A stretch of 64,000 bases of DNA from Amycolatopsis azurea DSM 43854. GTDB lineage: Bacteria > Actinomycetota > Actinomycetes > Mycobacteriales > Pseudonocardiaceae. This document shows positions 1 through 8,593 of the stretch, one piece after another. The notes under the pieces are model-generated. The model saw only the letters and a program-made list of their open reading frames with translations. It did no database searches and was not told where the DNA came from. Position 1 is the stretch's first letter. Each line of letters opens with the position of its first letter. Both the position numbers and the translations under genes were made by a program. The DNA is taken from the NCBI RefSeq assembly GCF_001995215.1, contig NZ_MUXN01000024.1, positions 218,047 through 282,046 of the forward strand, in the 5' to 3' direction.

Positions 1-24
1 GCCACATTGCCTTACCCCTCAAAT

Positions 25-238
25 ACCCGAATCGCCACTCACGACTCTCTGGACCGAAGGGGGAGTTTCGCGTGACTGGATGGACGACACGCGCACGCGG
101 CCGGTCCGCCGCGTGTCGTCCGCCTGGACACGCGTGTCGTCCGTCTGATCACGGGTGTCGTCCGTCTGATCACACGAAACCGCTCGATTGTAGGTACCTA
201 AGGCACGGTTGGCCCTGACCCGAATCGCCACTCACGAC
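25..238. repeat. Direct repeats flanking a 3 x 21 bp tandem array
   Basis: A 21-base element (core cgaatcgccactcacgac) occurs identically at 25-45 and 218-238. Between them three 21-bp units beginning gtgtcgtccg lie head to tail at 113-133, 134-154 and 155-175. An inverted copy of the unit start (82-93, ggacgacacgcg) pairs with 110-121 to give a 12-bp stem. The rest of 1-388 is upstream DNA of the flavohemoprotein gene with no credible coding sequence. The core gccactcacgac returns in the hairpin at 58335-58380, so this looks like a dispersed genomic element. Confidence 0.75.
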
Positions 239-388
239 CTTCTCGGCAGGGACCAAGGTCCCCGGCCGAGTGATCCGAAGATCCCTTGGTGCCGCAGGGT
301 GCTCCCGGCAGGATCGGGAAGAGATCGGTCGTGGCCGTGTCAGTGCCCTCGCGAGGACCGATCCTGCTTCCCGAAGAAGGAGAATTCC

Positions 389-1582
389 TTGCTGTCCCCA
401 GCATCCGCCGCGGTGGTTCGTGCCACCTTGCCCGTCGTCCGGGCGCACGCCGTCGAGATCACCGGCGAGTTCTACTCGTCTATGTTCACCGCGCATCCGG
501 AACTGCTCGACCTGTTCAACCAAGGCAATCAGGCCGACGGCAGGCAGAAGCTGGCGCTGGCGTCGGCCGTGGTCGGCTTCGCCGAGTGCTTGATCACCGA
601 TATCGGCGAAGCGGTGCGGTTCGAGCAGGTCGCCGAGCGGATCGCCCACAAGCACGTGTCGCTGGGCATCCGGGCCGAGCAGTACCCCGTTGTCGGGCAC
701 CATTTGCTCGCCGCCGTCGGCACCGTCCTCGGTTCCGCGGTCACTCCTGACGTCTTCGCGGCGTGGCACGAGGTGTACTGGCTGCTCGCTTGCCGGTTGA
801 TCGCGGCCGAAGCCCGCCTCTACCAGCGTGGCGACCTCGACCCCGCCGACCTCTGGCGCCGCTGGCGCGTGGCCAAGCGCCTGGACGAGGCCATCGACGC
901 GGTGTCGTTCACCCTGGTCCCCGACGACGGCGCACCCGTACCGCATTTCTCTCCGGGCCAGTACGTTTCGGTCATGGTCGAGCTTCCCGACGGCCGCCGC
1001 CAGCCTCGCCAGTACTCGCTGTCGCACGGCCCCGGGCGAGGTTCGCTGCGAATCACCGTGCGCCGGGTCCGCGGCCGCGAGGACGCCCCGGCGGGCGCGG
1101 TGTCCAACCACCTCCACGACCACGTGACCGACGACGACATCCTGCTGCTCGGGCCGCCCGCGGGGGAGACGACGCTCGACACCGGTGACGGACCGGTGCT
1201 CCTCGTCAGCGCCGGCATCGGGATCACGCCGATGGCCGCCATGCTGGACCACCTCGCCCGCACCCGGCCGACCCGGCGGATCGTGCTCGCCCACGCCGAC
1301 CGCTCGCCCGCACATCACGCGTTCCGGCGCGAGTGCGCCCAGACCGCCACCGGCCTGGGCGAGGCGGACGAGTTGTACTGGTACGAAAACGACCATGACG
1401 ACCGCTCGCGGCCCGGGCGGATGGAGGTCGACGCGCTGCCGTTGGGACCGGACACCACCGCCTACCTGTGTGGTCCTTTGCCGTTCATGCAAGGCATCCG
1501 CGCGGGGCTGATCCGCCGCGGCCTGCCCGCCGACCGCATCCGCTACGAGGTCTTCGGGCCCGGGATGCTCGACAAGGCCTGA
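389..1582 (+). CDS. hmp: Flavohemoprotein (nitric oxide dioxygenase)
   Basis: A 397-residue flavohemoglobin, the usual family length. The N-terminal globin domain (about 1-135) carries the proximal haem histidine in HKHVSLGIRAEQYP (about His89). The FAD-binding ferredoxin-reductase domain has the RQYSLSH motif near residue 208, and the NAD(P)H domain has GIGITPM and a C-terminal CGPLPFM segment. The family oxidises NO to nitrate in the cytoplasm using O2 and NAD(P)H. I chose the TTG at 389 because an AAGGAG ribosome site ends 6 nt upstream and the next residues (LSPASAAVVRATLP) match the family start; upstream in-frame sequence does not look like protein. It is monocistronic, after the repeat array. 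No NsrR site was recognised by eye. Confidence 0.9.
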   Translation: MLSPASAAVVRATLPVVRAHAVEITGEFYSSMFTAHPELLDLFNQGNQADGRQKLALASAVVGFAECLITDIGEAVRFEQVAERIAHKHVSLGIRAEQYPVVGHHLLAAVGTVLGSAVTPDVFAAWHEVYWLLACRLIAAEARLYQRGDLDPADLWRRWRVAKRLDEAIDAVSFTLVPDDGAPVPHFSPGQYVSVMVELPDGRRQPRQYSLSHGPGRGSLRITVRRVRGREDAPAGAVSNHLHDHVTDDDILLLGPPAGETTLDTGDGPVLLVSAGIGITPMAAMLDHLARTRPTRRIVLAHADRSPAHHAFRRECAQTATGLGEADELYWYENDHDDRSRPGRMEVDALPLGPDTTAYLCGPLPFMQGIRAGLIRRGLPADRIRYEVFGPGMLDKA

Positions 1583-1707
1583 CCGGTCTTGCTGTTCGCT
1601 TCTCGAGCAAGGGGTGAGAAGTACTCCGTTCCAGTGATGTGACATTTTGTGGCAACCTGTCAAACTTCAGTGGCGTCGAAGGGGTACCAGAAGCACGAGG
1701 GGGATGA

Positions 1708-2919
1708 ATGGGACAGGGGTTCTCGGTCGAGCCGGCGGCGGTGCGTGGTCTCGGCGACCTGGTTCTGCGGGCCGGCGCGGGCGCCGACACCTACCACGAG
1801 TGGTTCGCCCGGCTGATCGTCGCAGCGGATGGCGGCGAGGACAATTTCCTGTCGATCATCGGGTCGAAACTGGACGAGTGGCAACGCACGGCACTGACCC
1901 AGTTGCGCTTCACGACCGACATGGCTTCGGCCGCCGGTCATGAACTGCGCTGCGTGGCGCACTGGTACACCGTGGTCGACGCGCAGGCTGCCGAGTTGCT
2001 GGACCGGATCAATCCGGAGCCGGACGCCGCGCGGATCCCCGCGGACGAGGTCCGCGACCCGGTCGGGGCCACGCTGTTCCGCGACGCCGTCCCGGTGGGC
2101 TACGGAGGCCCGGACCCGGACCGGATCACCGACCCGGACTGGTGGCCGGTGAAGTGCGAGAAGGCGGCCGAGGAGCTGCTCGATCTCGGTGGTTCCCTGG
2201 GTGATGTCGCCGAGCTGATCCAGATGCTCACCGGTTCCGACAAGGACTTCATCACCATGATCGCCGAGCTGATCGCCGGTGACTGGTCTGTGCTGCAGCA
2301 GCAGGCGGTGCTCTACTCCGACGCCGCGGCGGGTCTTGACGGCATCGCGGCCAACATCGACCAGGGCCGGTTCGGCATCCAGGAACCCTGGAGCGGGGAA
2401 GCCGCCGACCGGGCGAAGAACTGGCTGACCGGTTACCGGGCCAGTGTCGTCCAGCTGGCGCAGTACTTCCGTGGCGCGAGCCTGGCGATCCAGGCGCTGG
2501 CGAAGCTCGCCTACCACCTGATGCAGGAGATCCGGCACGGCTACAGCTCGGCGATCGACATCGCGCTGATGATCCTCACGAAGGGAAAGAAGCTCGGCCT
2601 GGAAAAAGGGGTCCGGGTGGCCGAGGTGATCAGCGAAGCCCTGTCTGAACTCGGCCGTCGCGGCAAGCTCATCGACGTCTTCAAGAACGGGGAGCTGAAG
2701 GACATCATCCAGCTGGTGTTGTCCTTCAGTGACATCGTCGGGGCCATCCAGACCCTGATCAGTGCCGCGCTCGGACTGGCCCACCAGTTCGCGGGGGAAA
2801 GGGCGATGGACGAACTGCTGGAAGCCCTGAAAGCGATGGGTGATCCGCCGCAGTGGCCGGAGGCCTATGAGCATCGGGACGCCGAGTGTCCCGCCAAGAA
2901 CAAGCGGGTGCTGTTGTGA
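1708..2919 (+). CDS. WXG100-like helical protein, putative type VII secretion substrate
   Basis: A 403-residue, largely alpha-helical protein without signal peptide or clear membrane segment. The region around residues 205-260 (AVLYSDAAAGLDGIAANIDQ, then WSGEAADRAKNWL) has the helix - WxG - helix look of ESX/WXG substrates. The C-terminal part is helical, without a recognisable enzymatic motif. It overlaps the next gene by GTGA, so the two are probably translationally coupled. In actinomycetes such larger WXG proteins are often N-terminal modules of polymorphic toxins or partners for them; here no toxin domain is visible. Function is inference from architecture. Confidence 0.6.
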   Translation: MGQGFSVEPAAVRGLGDLVLRAGAGADTYHEWFARLIVAADGGEDNFLSIIGSKLDEWQRTALTQLRFTTDMASAAGHELRCVAHWYTVVDAQAAELLDRINPEPDAARIPADEVRDPVGATLFRDAVPVGYGGPDPDRITDPDWWPVKCEKAAEELLDLGGSLGDVAELIQMLTGSDKDFITMIAELIAGDWSVLQQQAVLYSDAAAGLDGIAANIDQGRFGIQEPWSGEAADRAKNWLTGYRASVVQLAQYFRGASLAIQALAKLAYHLMQEIRHGYSSAIDIALMILTKGKKLGLEKGVRVAEVISEALSELGRRGKLIDVFKNGELKDIIQLVLSFSDIVGAIQTLISAALGLAHQFAGERAMDELLEALKAMGDPPQWPEAYEHRDAECPAKNKRVLL

Positions 2920-3347
2920 CGGAATTGAACGGCTTGTTCACCTCCGAGGAGGGGGAGCGGGCCCGTCGGACGGTCATGCGACTGCTGGCGGCGACAGGCG
3001 GTCCCGCTGGGGACTTCGCCGCGGAGGTGCTCTCCGGACGGCGGCGGCCACACGAACTGCTGGCCCACGGCCCGGTCCTGGACGAGTTCGTCCAGGAGGC
3101 GCGGGGCTGGTGGCAGATCATCGACGCGTTGCCCGCCGAGGACCGGGAACAGCTCGCCGTGGGCGCGTGGTCGTCCCTGGAGCGGCAGGTCGGCGAAATG
3201 GCCACTTTGGACGCCGACGCCGCTGTGGCCGACTTGGAGGAACTGGCCGCGCAGGTGCGGACGCCGCCCGCGCCGAGCCGACGATCTCGACCGAGCGACG
3301 ACGAGGACGAAGACTGGGCGGACCGGTCCTATATGGAGCCGCTCTGA
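2916..3347 (+). CDS. Small hypothetical partner of the WXG-like protein
   Basis: A 143-residue acidic helical protein that starts at a GTG overlapping the stop of the WXG-like gene (GTGA). It has no signal peptide, membrane segment or known motif, and ends in a charged low-complexity tail (RRSRPSDDEDEDW). Coupling and size suggest a cytoplasmic chaperone or partner of the upstream gene, but that is inference. Its 3' end overlaps the convergent LysR gene by 19 bp. Confidence 0.6.
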   Translation: MTELNGLFTSEEGERARRTVMRLLAATGGPAGDFAAEVLSGRRRPHELLAHGPVLDEFVQEARGWWQIIDALPAEDREQLAVGAWSSLERQVGEMATLDADAAVADLEELAAQVRTPPAPSRRSRPSDDEDEDWADRSYMEPL

Positions 3348-4189
3348 CCGGGTGTCCGCGAGTCCAGTGCGGCGGCGACGAATGACGCGACCTGCGGTCG
3401 GCGGTCCTGCTCGTTCCAGGCGAGCACGAGGTGGCTGGGCGGTGCGTCGATCACCGGGACGCACACCACGTCGGCGTTCATCGGTTCGATCAGTGAACGG
3501 GGCAGCACGCCGATCATCCGGCCTACCTTGATCATGTCGACCAGCTGGACCACGTCGGCGACCTCGGGGCCGGTTCCGTCGCCGCCGGGAACCCCCTTCC
3601 AGCGCGGCATCGACTCACCCTCCAGATCGGACATCCGCAGTGAGGTCCGCCCGGCCATTCGATGCCCGGGCGGAATGACGGCGACACGGTTTTCGGCATA
3701 CAGCGTCTCGTGGGCAAGGCCGTCGAGATCGTCGAACGGCGCGTAGAGCAGTCCGACATCAGCCCGGCCGTCGCGCAGGAAATCGGTGCGATCAGCGGGG
3801 CCGCTGAACAGGATGTCGACCCGGCGCGCGTCAGGCTGATGGGCGTAGCCGGCCAGGATCCCGGAGAGCAGTCCGGCGTCGCCGCCGGGTTTGAGCACGA
3901 GTCGCAGACCGGCCTGGGTGTCGCCCGCGCGGCGGGCGTTCCGGACCGCGGCGCTGACGGCGTTGAGCGCGTGCCTGCCGTGTTCCCGCAATGCCTCCCC
4001 GGCGGGAGTGAGTGACACCTGGCGACTGGAGCGGACGAACAGCGGGAACCCGAGTCTTCCCTCGATCCGCCGGATCGCCTTCGACAGCGCGGGCTGGGCG
4101 ATCGACAGCCGGACGGCCGCCCGGCCGAAATGCAATTCGTCGGCGACGGCGATGAAGTACTCGAGCTCTCGCGTCTCCAGTTCAGCCAT
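3329..4189 (-). CDS. LysR-family transcriptional regulator
   Basis: A 286-residue LysR-type regulator. The N-terminal winged HTH (residues 5-65) reads ELEYFIAVADELHFGRAA then LSIAQPALSKAIRRIE, a canonical LysR recognition helix, and is followed by a periplasmic-binding-protein-like effector domain (about 90-270). It lies divergently 70 bp from a two-gene operon (small ferredoxin-fold protein plus SDR oxidoreductase), the usual arrangement for a LysR regulator and its target. The effector is unknown. Its end overlaps the convergent gene at 2916-3347. Confidence 0.9.
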   Translation of the reverse strand: MAELETRELEYFIAVADELHFGRAAVRLSIAQPALSKAIRRIEGRLGFPLFVRSSRQVSLTPAGEALREHGRHALNAVSAAVRNARRAGDTQAGLRLVLKPGGDAGLLSGILAGYAHQPDARRVDILFSGPADRTDFLRDGRADVGLLYAPFDDLDGLAHETLYAENRVAVIPPGHRMAGRTSLRMSDLEGESMPRWKGVPGGDGTGPEVADVVQLVDMIKVGRMIGVLPRSLIEPMNADVVCVPVIDAPPSHLVLAWNEQDRRPQVASFVAAALDSRTPGQSGSI

Positions 4190-4259
4190 GCCTCCAGGTT
4201 ATCGCCGGATGTCCGATCGGTCTTGGACGCCGACGTCTTTCCAGGCCGAGAATCGAGGC

Positions 4260-4577
4260 ATGATCACGCACACGATGATTGTTTCCTTCGACAGGCCGCT
4301 TCCCGATGCCGAGCTCGACCAGTACCTCACGGATATCGAAACGGCCATGCACGACACCGGTCTCGCACAGTCTGTCGCGACCCGGCGGCACGTTCCGATC
4401 CCCGGCGAAGAGGCGATCCCCGCGCTGATCGCCACCGCGATCGTGCAGGTCGCCGTGGCCGACACCGAGACGCTGGCGAAGGCGTTCGCCGCGCCCGGCC
4501 TGCACGAGGTGATCGGGCGCTGGCAGTCACGACACTCGTACAAGGTCGCCTGGGCGAACCACGAGCCGCTGCCGTGA
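4260..4577 (+). CDS. Small Dabb-like (ferredoxin-fold) hypothetical protein
   Basis: A 105-residue protein with alternating beta and helix (MITHTMIVSF at the start, then TLAKAFAAPGLHEVIGRWQSR), reminiscent of Dabb/EthD-type dimeric alpha-beta barrels that act on small aromatic or polyketide-like substrates or are stress-related. No catalytic motif is clear. The ATG at 4260 is the first start after the divergent LysR promoter region; a GTGA overlap joins it to the SDR gene. The assignment rests on size and strand pattern only. Confidence 0.65.
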   Translation: MITHTMIVSFDRPLPDAELDQYLTDIETAMHDTGLAQSVATRRHVPIPGEEAIPALIATAIVQVAVADTETLAKAFAAPGLHEVIGRWQSRHSYKVAWANHEPLP

Positions 4578-5317
4578 GCGCCGTTTCCGGGAAGCGCGGA
4601 CTGGTCACCGGCGGAGGCAGCGGGATCGGCCGTGCGACGGCGATCGAGTTTGCCCGGCAAGGTGCGTCGGTCGCCGTGCTCGACATCGACGAGAACGCCG
4701 CTGCCGAGACCGCCGCCCTGATCGGCAAGGACGGAGGCGTGGCGCTGGTCGCCGCGGTCGACATCGCCGACGAGGATTCCGTGCGGGCCGCGGTCGAGCG
4801 CACGATCGCGGCCTACGGTGGCCTCGACTTCGCGGTGAACAACGCGGGCATGTCCTCGCGCGGGCTGCTCGATCGGATGCCCCTGGACGAGTTCGAGCGG
4901 GTGGTCCAGGTCAATCTGGCAGGGACTTTCCTGTGCATGAAGCACGAGCTCGCCGTGCTGGAGCGCGGCGGCGCGATCGTCAACGTCGCCTCCAACGGCG
5001 GTCTGGCCGCGATCCCGAACGCGCCCGCCTACGTGGCCGCCAAACACGGCGTCGTCGGCCTCACGAAGGCCGCCGCGGTCGATTACGCCTCGCGCGGCGT
5101 TCGCGTCAACGCGGTGTGCCCAGGCCCGACCAGCACTCCGGGGTTCGAGAGGTGGGCGGCGGGCAGTGACCTCGTCGCCAAGCAGGAGGCGATCACACCG
5201 CTCGGCAGGCTGGCCATGCCGGAGGAAGCCGCCGCGGCGGCGGTGTGGCTCTGCTCGGACGCCGCATCGTTCGTCACCGGGATCGCGTTGTCGGTCGACG
5301 GCGGGCGCTTGGCCTGA
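4574..5317 (+). CDS. Short-chain dehydrogenase/reductase
   Basis: A 247-residue classical SDR. It has the dinucleotide-binding TGGGSGIG near residue 12, NNAG near 90, a catalytic serine in NVASNGG, YVAAK (Tyr and Lys of the active site) and a C-terminal cofactor segment ending in SVDGGRLA. An acidic residue after beta2 (VLDIDENA) suggests NAD rather than NADP. The GTG start overlaps the upstream stop (GTGA). Its substrate is not deducible. The pair is probably controlled by the divergent LysR protein. Confidence 0.88.
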   Translation: MSAVSGKRGLVTGGGSGIGRATAIEFARQGASVAVLDIDENAAAETAALIGKDGGVALVAAVDIADEDSVRAAVERTIAAYGGLDFAVNNAGMSSRGLLDRMPLDEFERVVQVNLAGTFLCMKHELAVLERGGAIVNVASNGGLAAIPNAPAYVAAKHGVVGLTKAAAVDYASRGVRVNAVCPGPTSTPGFERWAAGSDLVAKQEAITPLGRLAMPEEAAAAAVWLCSDAASFVTGIALSVDGGRLA

Positions 5318-5348
5318 TCAAGGAGCCGTCGCTTCCTGCCCGGCGGCC

Positions 5349-6263
5349 TTACTCTTCACTGCGCCGGAGTCGCTCACGGGCTTCACTCTCGGTCAGTGAG
5401 GTGATGGGCCGTCCGACGGTGTGCTGGTACTTGGCGTCGTAGGCCCGGGTCCAGACGCCGGCCGCCCACGACCGCTGGAGTTCGTCGGCGCTGAACTCCC
5501 GGCCACGGGCGTGGCAGTACGCGGCCAGGAACCGTTCGGTGTCCTCCACGGTCGCGAGCCGGTCCACGTCGACGGTCGAATACAGCGCGGCGGCGAAGCC
5601 GGCTAGGACGGCCTCGCTGTCAGCGATCACGCTGTCCCAGTCGTGCACCACCAGCGGCACGTCTCCGGCCCAGCGCAGATTGCCGGCGAGCCAGTCGCAG
5701 TGACCGATCACTGCTTCTGACTCGCCGGCGCGCAGCCGGTCACGGGCACGGCGTCCGGCGTCGTCGATCCACTCCGGGCCGGTCACCTCGTCGAGGTTGA
5801 CGTCGTCCTCGGGACACGGCCACAGTCCGTCCTCGGTGTGGTTCCATGCCGCCCACGACGGCGCCGGGGCGAGCGTGGACACCTCGGCCGGTCCTGGAGC
5901 GAGCCTGATCAGCCGCGCGAACGCCTCGGCGAAGGCCTCGGCCTCACTTGGGAGCGTTGCGCCGCCAGGGATGTAGGCCTCCGCGGTCGCGACGTCTTCG
6001 CCGAAAGGCTCGGCGCCGGTGAGCGGTCGAGGGCACGGATAGCCGGCCTGGAACAGGTGCCGCTGGACATCGACGCAGGCCGCGATCCGCGGCGAGTCCG
6101 GACGCACCTTGACCACGACCTCACGGCCGTCGGCCAGCCGCAGCCCGATGACCACGGACAGGTGCCCGGATCTGAAGATCTCCTCCGCCGGCCGGCTGCC
6201 CAGATGCTCCACGCACCACCGAACAAGACGAGCCGGATCGACGGCAGGCCCGCGAGACGACAT
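5349..6263 (-). CDS. Aminoglycoside phosphotransferase-family protein
   Basis: A protein of about 304 residues (321 if the upstream ATG at 6314 is used) with the kinase-like fold of the APH/choline kinase superfamily. The Brenner motif HCDWLAGN (His-x-Asp-x4-Asn) is intact and the metal-binding VVHDWDS follows about 15 residues later; VVVKVRP near the N-terminus supplies the ATP lysine. Members phosphorylate aminoglycosides, macrolides, homoserine or choline, so antibiotic resistance cannot be assumed. It stands alone on the minus strand. Confidence 0.8.
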   Translation of the reverse strand: MSSRGPAVDPARLVRWCVEHLGSRPAEEIFRSGHLSVVIGLRLADGREVVVKVRPDSPRIAACVDVQRHLFQAGYPCPRPLTGAEPFGEDVATAEAYIPGGATLPSEAEAFAEAFARLIRLAPGPAEVSTLAPAPSWAAWNHTEDGLWPCPEDDVNLDEVTGPEWIDDAGRRARDRLRAGESEAVIGHCDWLAGNLRWAGDVPLVVHDWDSVIADSEAVLAGFAAALYSTVDVDRLATVEDTERFLAAYCHARGREFSADELQRSWAAGVWTRAYDAKYQHTVGRPITSLTESEARERLRRSEE

Positions 6264-6355
6264 CTGGACATCGTCGCATGCACCGGAGACGACCCCGGGC
6301 ATCGTCGACGGCAACGCGGCTGGACCGCTCGGCGGGTGTCGGCGATGCTGTGGGC

Positions 6356-6475
6356 GTGGAGTACGTGTCCAGAGTGCCGCGACCGCCGCTGGCCGGGCTG
6401 ATCGACGACCTCTATTACCTGGAGGGCACGCCGCCGTACGCCCGGCTTCACCTGCGCTATCAGGTACGCCGTTGA
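6356..6475 (+). pseudogene. Remnant of an AraC-family regulator (N-terminus only)
   Basis: A GTG-initiated reading frame of about 39 codons encodes VSRVPRPPLAGLIDDLYYLE followed by GTPPYARL, which I recognise as the typical first residues of a common actinobacterial AraC-family regulator. It then runs into unrelated sequence (HLRYQVRR) and a stop. The effector part and both HTH motifs are absent from the following DNA. This looks like a deletion relic. Confidence 0.6.
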
Positions 6476-6512
6476 CCGGGCTGAGCAGGTCCGCCGCTCA
6501 GCCCGTGACGAC

Positions 6513-7091
6513 CTACGACTCGGTGTAGAAAGCTATCCGGCCCCCGACGAAGCCGGTGAAGTCCACCGGCTTACCGGCCATGTCCCAGCGCAGGATGTTG
6601 TCTTCGCCAGTGCTCGTCAGGATCTCGTGGATGACCTTCGACATCGGCCCAGGGTGTTCGTGCCAGTTGTCCCGGTCGTTGTAGGCGATCCGCCAGTCGT
6701 CCGGATCGGCGGAATCGGTGATCCACCAGAACGTGCCACCTGCGTCGTTGCGCCCCCATGGGTACAGCCCGCCAGGTTCGGGGAACAGCCGGTAGGACAC
6801 GCCGGTGAGGTAGCCGGTGTACTCGTCCGCGAAGATCTCCAGGAGCTTCTCGTTGCTCCCTTTGGTTCCCGCCAGATCGTCGGCGCTTTGTCCCGGGTTG
6901 TCCAGCTCGATGCAGCCCCGGAAGTCGCCGCTCGGGAATCGGGCCAGCAAGTCCTTGTAGTCGGCGGGGAGCGGGGTGCCCAGCTCGCGTTCGACGGTGT
7001 CCCAGTCGAGTTCCGGTCGGAAATCCCCGGCCCGCCAGCCGACGAGGCGGGCGATCTCGTCGACTAGAGACCGGTGTGGTGCGTCTGTCAT
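6513..7091 (-). CDS. SMI1/KNR4 family protein, immunity-like
   Basis: A 192-residue protein with the SMI1/KNR4 pattern: an N-terminal helix, then DTVERELGTPLPADYKDLLARFPSGDF, the family's conserved segment, followed by beta-rich sequence with LYPWGRNDAGGTFWW. In bacteria this superfamily is widely used as immunity proteins against polymorphic (often type VII- or type VI-delivered) toxins. No toxin gene lies beside it, but ESX-associated genes occur in the same 10 kb. The target is unknown. Confidence 0.75.
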   Translation of the reverse strand: MTDAPHRSLVDEIARLVGWRAGDFRPELDWDTVERELGTPLPADYKDLLARFPSGDFRGCIELDNPGQSADDLAGTKGSNEKLLEIFADEYTGYLTGVSYRLFPEPGGLYPWGRNDAGGTFWWITDSADPDDWRIAYNDRDNWHEHPGPMSKVIHEILTSTGEDNILRWDMAGKPVDFTGFVGGRIAFYTES

Positions 7092-7205
7092 CGTTCTGCT
7101 CCTGGTCTCGATCAGGCGATCCGGTGGCGGCGCTGGTGAAGTCGGGCCGAACCTAGCGTGGTCGCCGTACTCCGGTTCACCAGGGGAGCGCCGACCTGAT
7201 CTCGA

Positions 7206-8459
7206 TTACTTCGAGGTGGTCCCGACGCGATGCAGGATCGCGCCGGTCGCGATATCCAAAACCTCGACCTGCCAAGGCGAACGTTGGACCGCGATCCAGG
7301 GGAAGCCGTAGTGGCGCACCACAGGACCGGCGAGTTCGACGACCGTGCGCACGTCGTCCGTGGTCCGCGCCCGGACGACGGCGCCCGCGCGCGTCAGGAG
7401 CGCCGGTCGATCACCGATTTCCATCAGGCCCAGCACTTCTTCGTCCGGCGGGACGGGGATGAACACGTCCTCGAAGCGGTAGCTCCACACCCTCCAGGTG
7501 TGTCCGCGCGGTGCGGCGTACGACGCGCCCGGTCCGAACAGCACGTAGCCGCCACCATCGAGTTTGGTGTGGAACGGAAAGCTCTCAGGCTGGTGAACCA
7601 TCGAGCTCGACGGTTCGAGATAGACATGGCCGGGGGACGAGCGAAGATTCCACCACGTGCCCGCGCGGCGGAAGTAGACGCCGAACCGCCACGGCTCGTC
7701 CATGTCGAGGTACAGCGGCGAAAGGTCGTGCTCGGTCTCGTCGGCGACGCTGAAGTCGATCGGGATGCGCAGCTTCCGCAGGTCGGTGTCCCTGACGCCC
7801 TCGATGTGCACCAGGAGCTCCCGGTCGACCTCGATCAGCGTGATCAGCGACTCGAAGTGCGAATCGGATACGTAGGTCGCCGCGAGTATCGGTCCTGGCA
7901 GGCGGAACTTGGCCGTCGGCAACCCGTACCGCCACAGGATCAGTTCGTCCGGCCCGTCACCGCGTGCGATCATCAAGGGGGCCGAGCTCGGGAAGGCCGG
8001 GAACCGCAGCTTCGTGCCCCGCACCCCGGATTCCAGCATCCCCAGGCACTCCTCTTCCGTGGGCATCTGCACCTCGACCCGTGTTCCGTTCACGTCCACC
8101 GCGACGTGCCCGTCGCCGGTTTCGGCCAACGTCACCGTGCGCTCGGGCGGCTGTTCTTCTCCGTCCGAAAAGGTGAACTCGTGAGCGGGGTGCGTCCGGG
8201 AGATCAGCCATTCCGTGCCGAGCCGAGACCGCCGGCGATCGGTGAACGACAGGAGCTGGAGGCTCTCGGCTTTCTGTTCCAGGGCGACCATCACGGCCAG
8301 TCGTACGAGATCCAGGCGCGCGGAGGACCGCGGCAGATCGTCGAGCAACACCGCGATCCGCGCGGACCGCGGTGACACCAGCGCGGCGACGGCGTCGACC
8401 ATCTCGCGGAACTCAGGTCCGGGATCGACACCGGTGAGCACGGACAGGTTCGTTGACAT
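7206..8459 (-). CDS. Hypothetical protein, possible beta-propeller
   Basis: A 417-residue soluble protein I do not recognise. The N-terminus (FREMVDAVAALVSPRSARIAVLLDDLP...) is alpha/beta; the rest is rich in short beta strands with aromatic and glycine turns (for example WRFGVYFRRAGTWWNLRSSPG, GHTWRVWSYRFEDVFIPVP), as in beta-propeller or WD-like proteins. There is no signal peptide or membrane segment. Start choice is between MSTN (8459) and an ATG six bases upstream (8465) behind a GGGGG run. It is followed on the same strand by the SMI1 gene about 110 bp on, so a shared role in conflict systems is possible but unsupported. Confidence 0.6.
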   Translation of the reverse strand: MSTNLSVLTGVDPGPEFREMVDAVAALVSPRSARIAVLLDDLPRSSARLDLVRLAVMVALEQKAESLQLLSFTDRRRSRLGTEWLISRTHPAHEFTFSDGEEQPPERTVTLAETGDGHVAVDVNGTRVEVQMPTEEECLGMLESGVRGTKLRFPAFPSSAPLMIARGDGPDELILWRYGLPTAKFRLPGPILAATYVSDSHFESLITLIEVDRELLVHIEGVRDTDLRKLRIPIDFSVADETEHDLSPLYLDMDEPWRFGVYFRRAGTWWNLRSSPGHVYLEPSSSMVHQPESFPFHTKLDGGGYVLFGPGASYAAPRGHTWRVWSYRFEDVFIPVPPDEEVLGLMEIGDRPALLTRAGAVVRARTTDDVRTVVELAGPVVRHYGFPWIAVQRSPWQVEVLDIATGAILHRVGTTSK

Positions 8460-8593
8460 CGTCATCCCCCAGAGGTCGAGTGGAGACGATCTTCTCACCC
8501 CTGATGGACGTCGTTCGGTCCCGCGCACGAAAGGAGCCGCGACAACGGCGATCGAGGCGCGCGGGACCGGACGACGTCAGTACTTTCGACGAG

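Noticed and set aside
113..175. CRISPR array
   Set aside because: The 21-bp units are directly adjacent without spacers and no cas genes are present.
209..388. An N-terminal extension of the flavohemoprotein from an ATG at 209
   Set aside because: The 60 extra residues are Arg/Pro/Cys-rich and unlike globins; the TTG at 389 has a good ribosome site and matches family starts.
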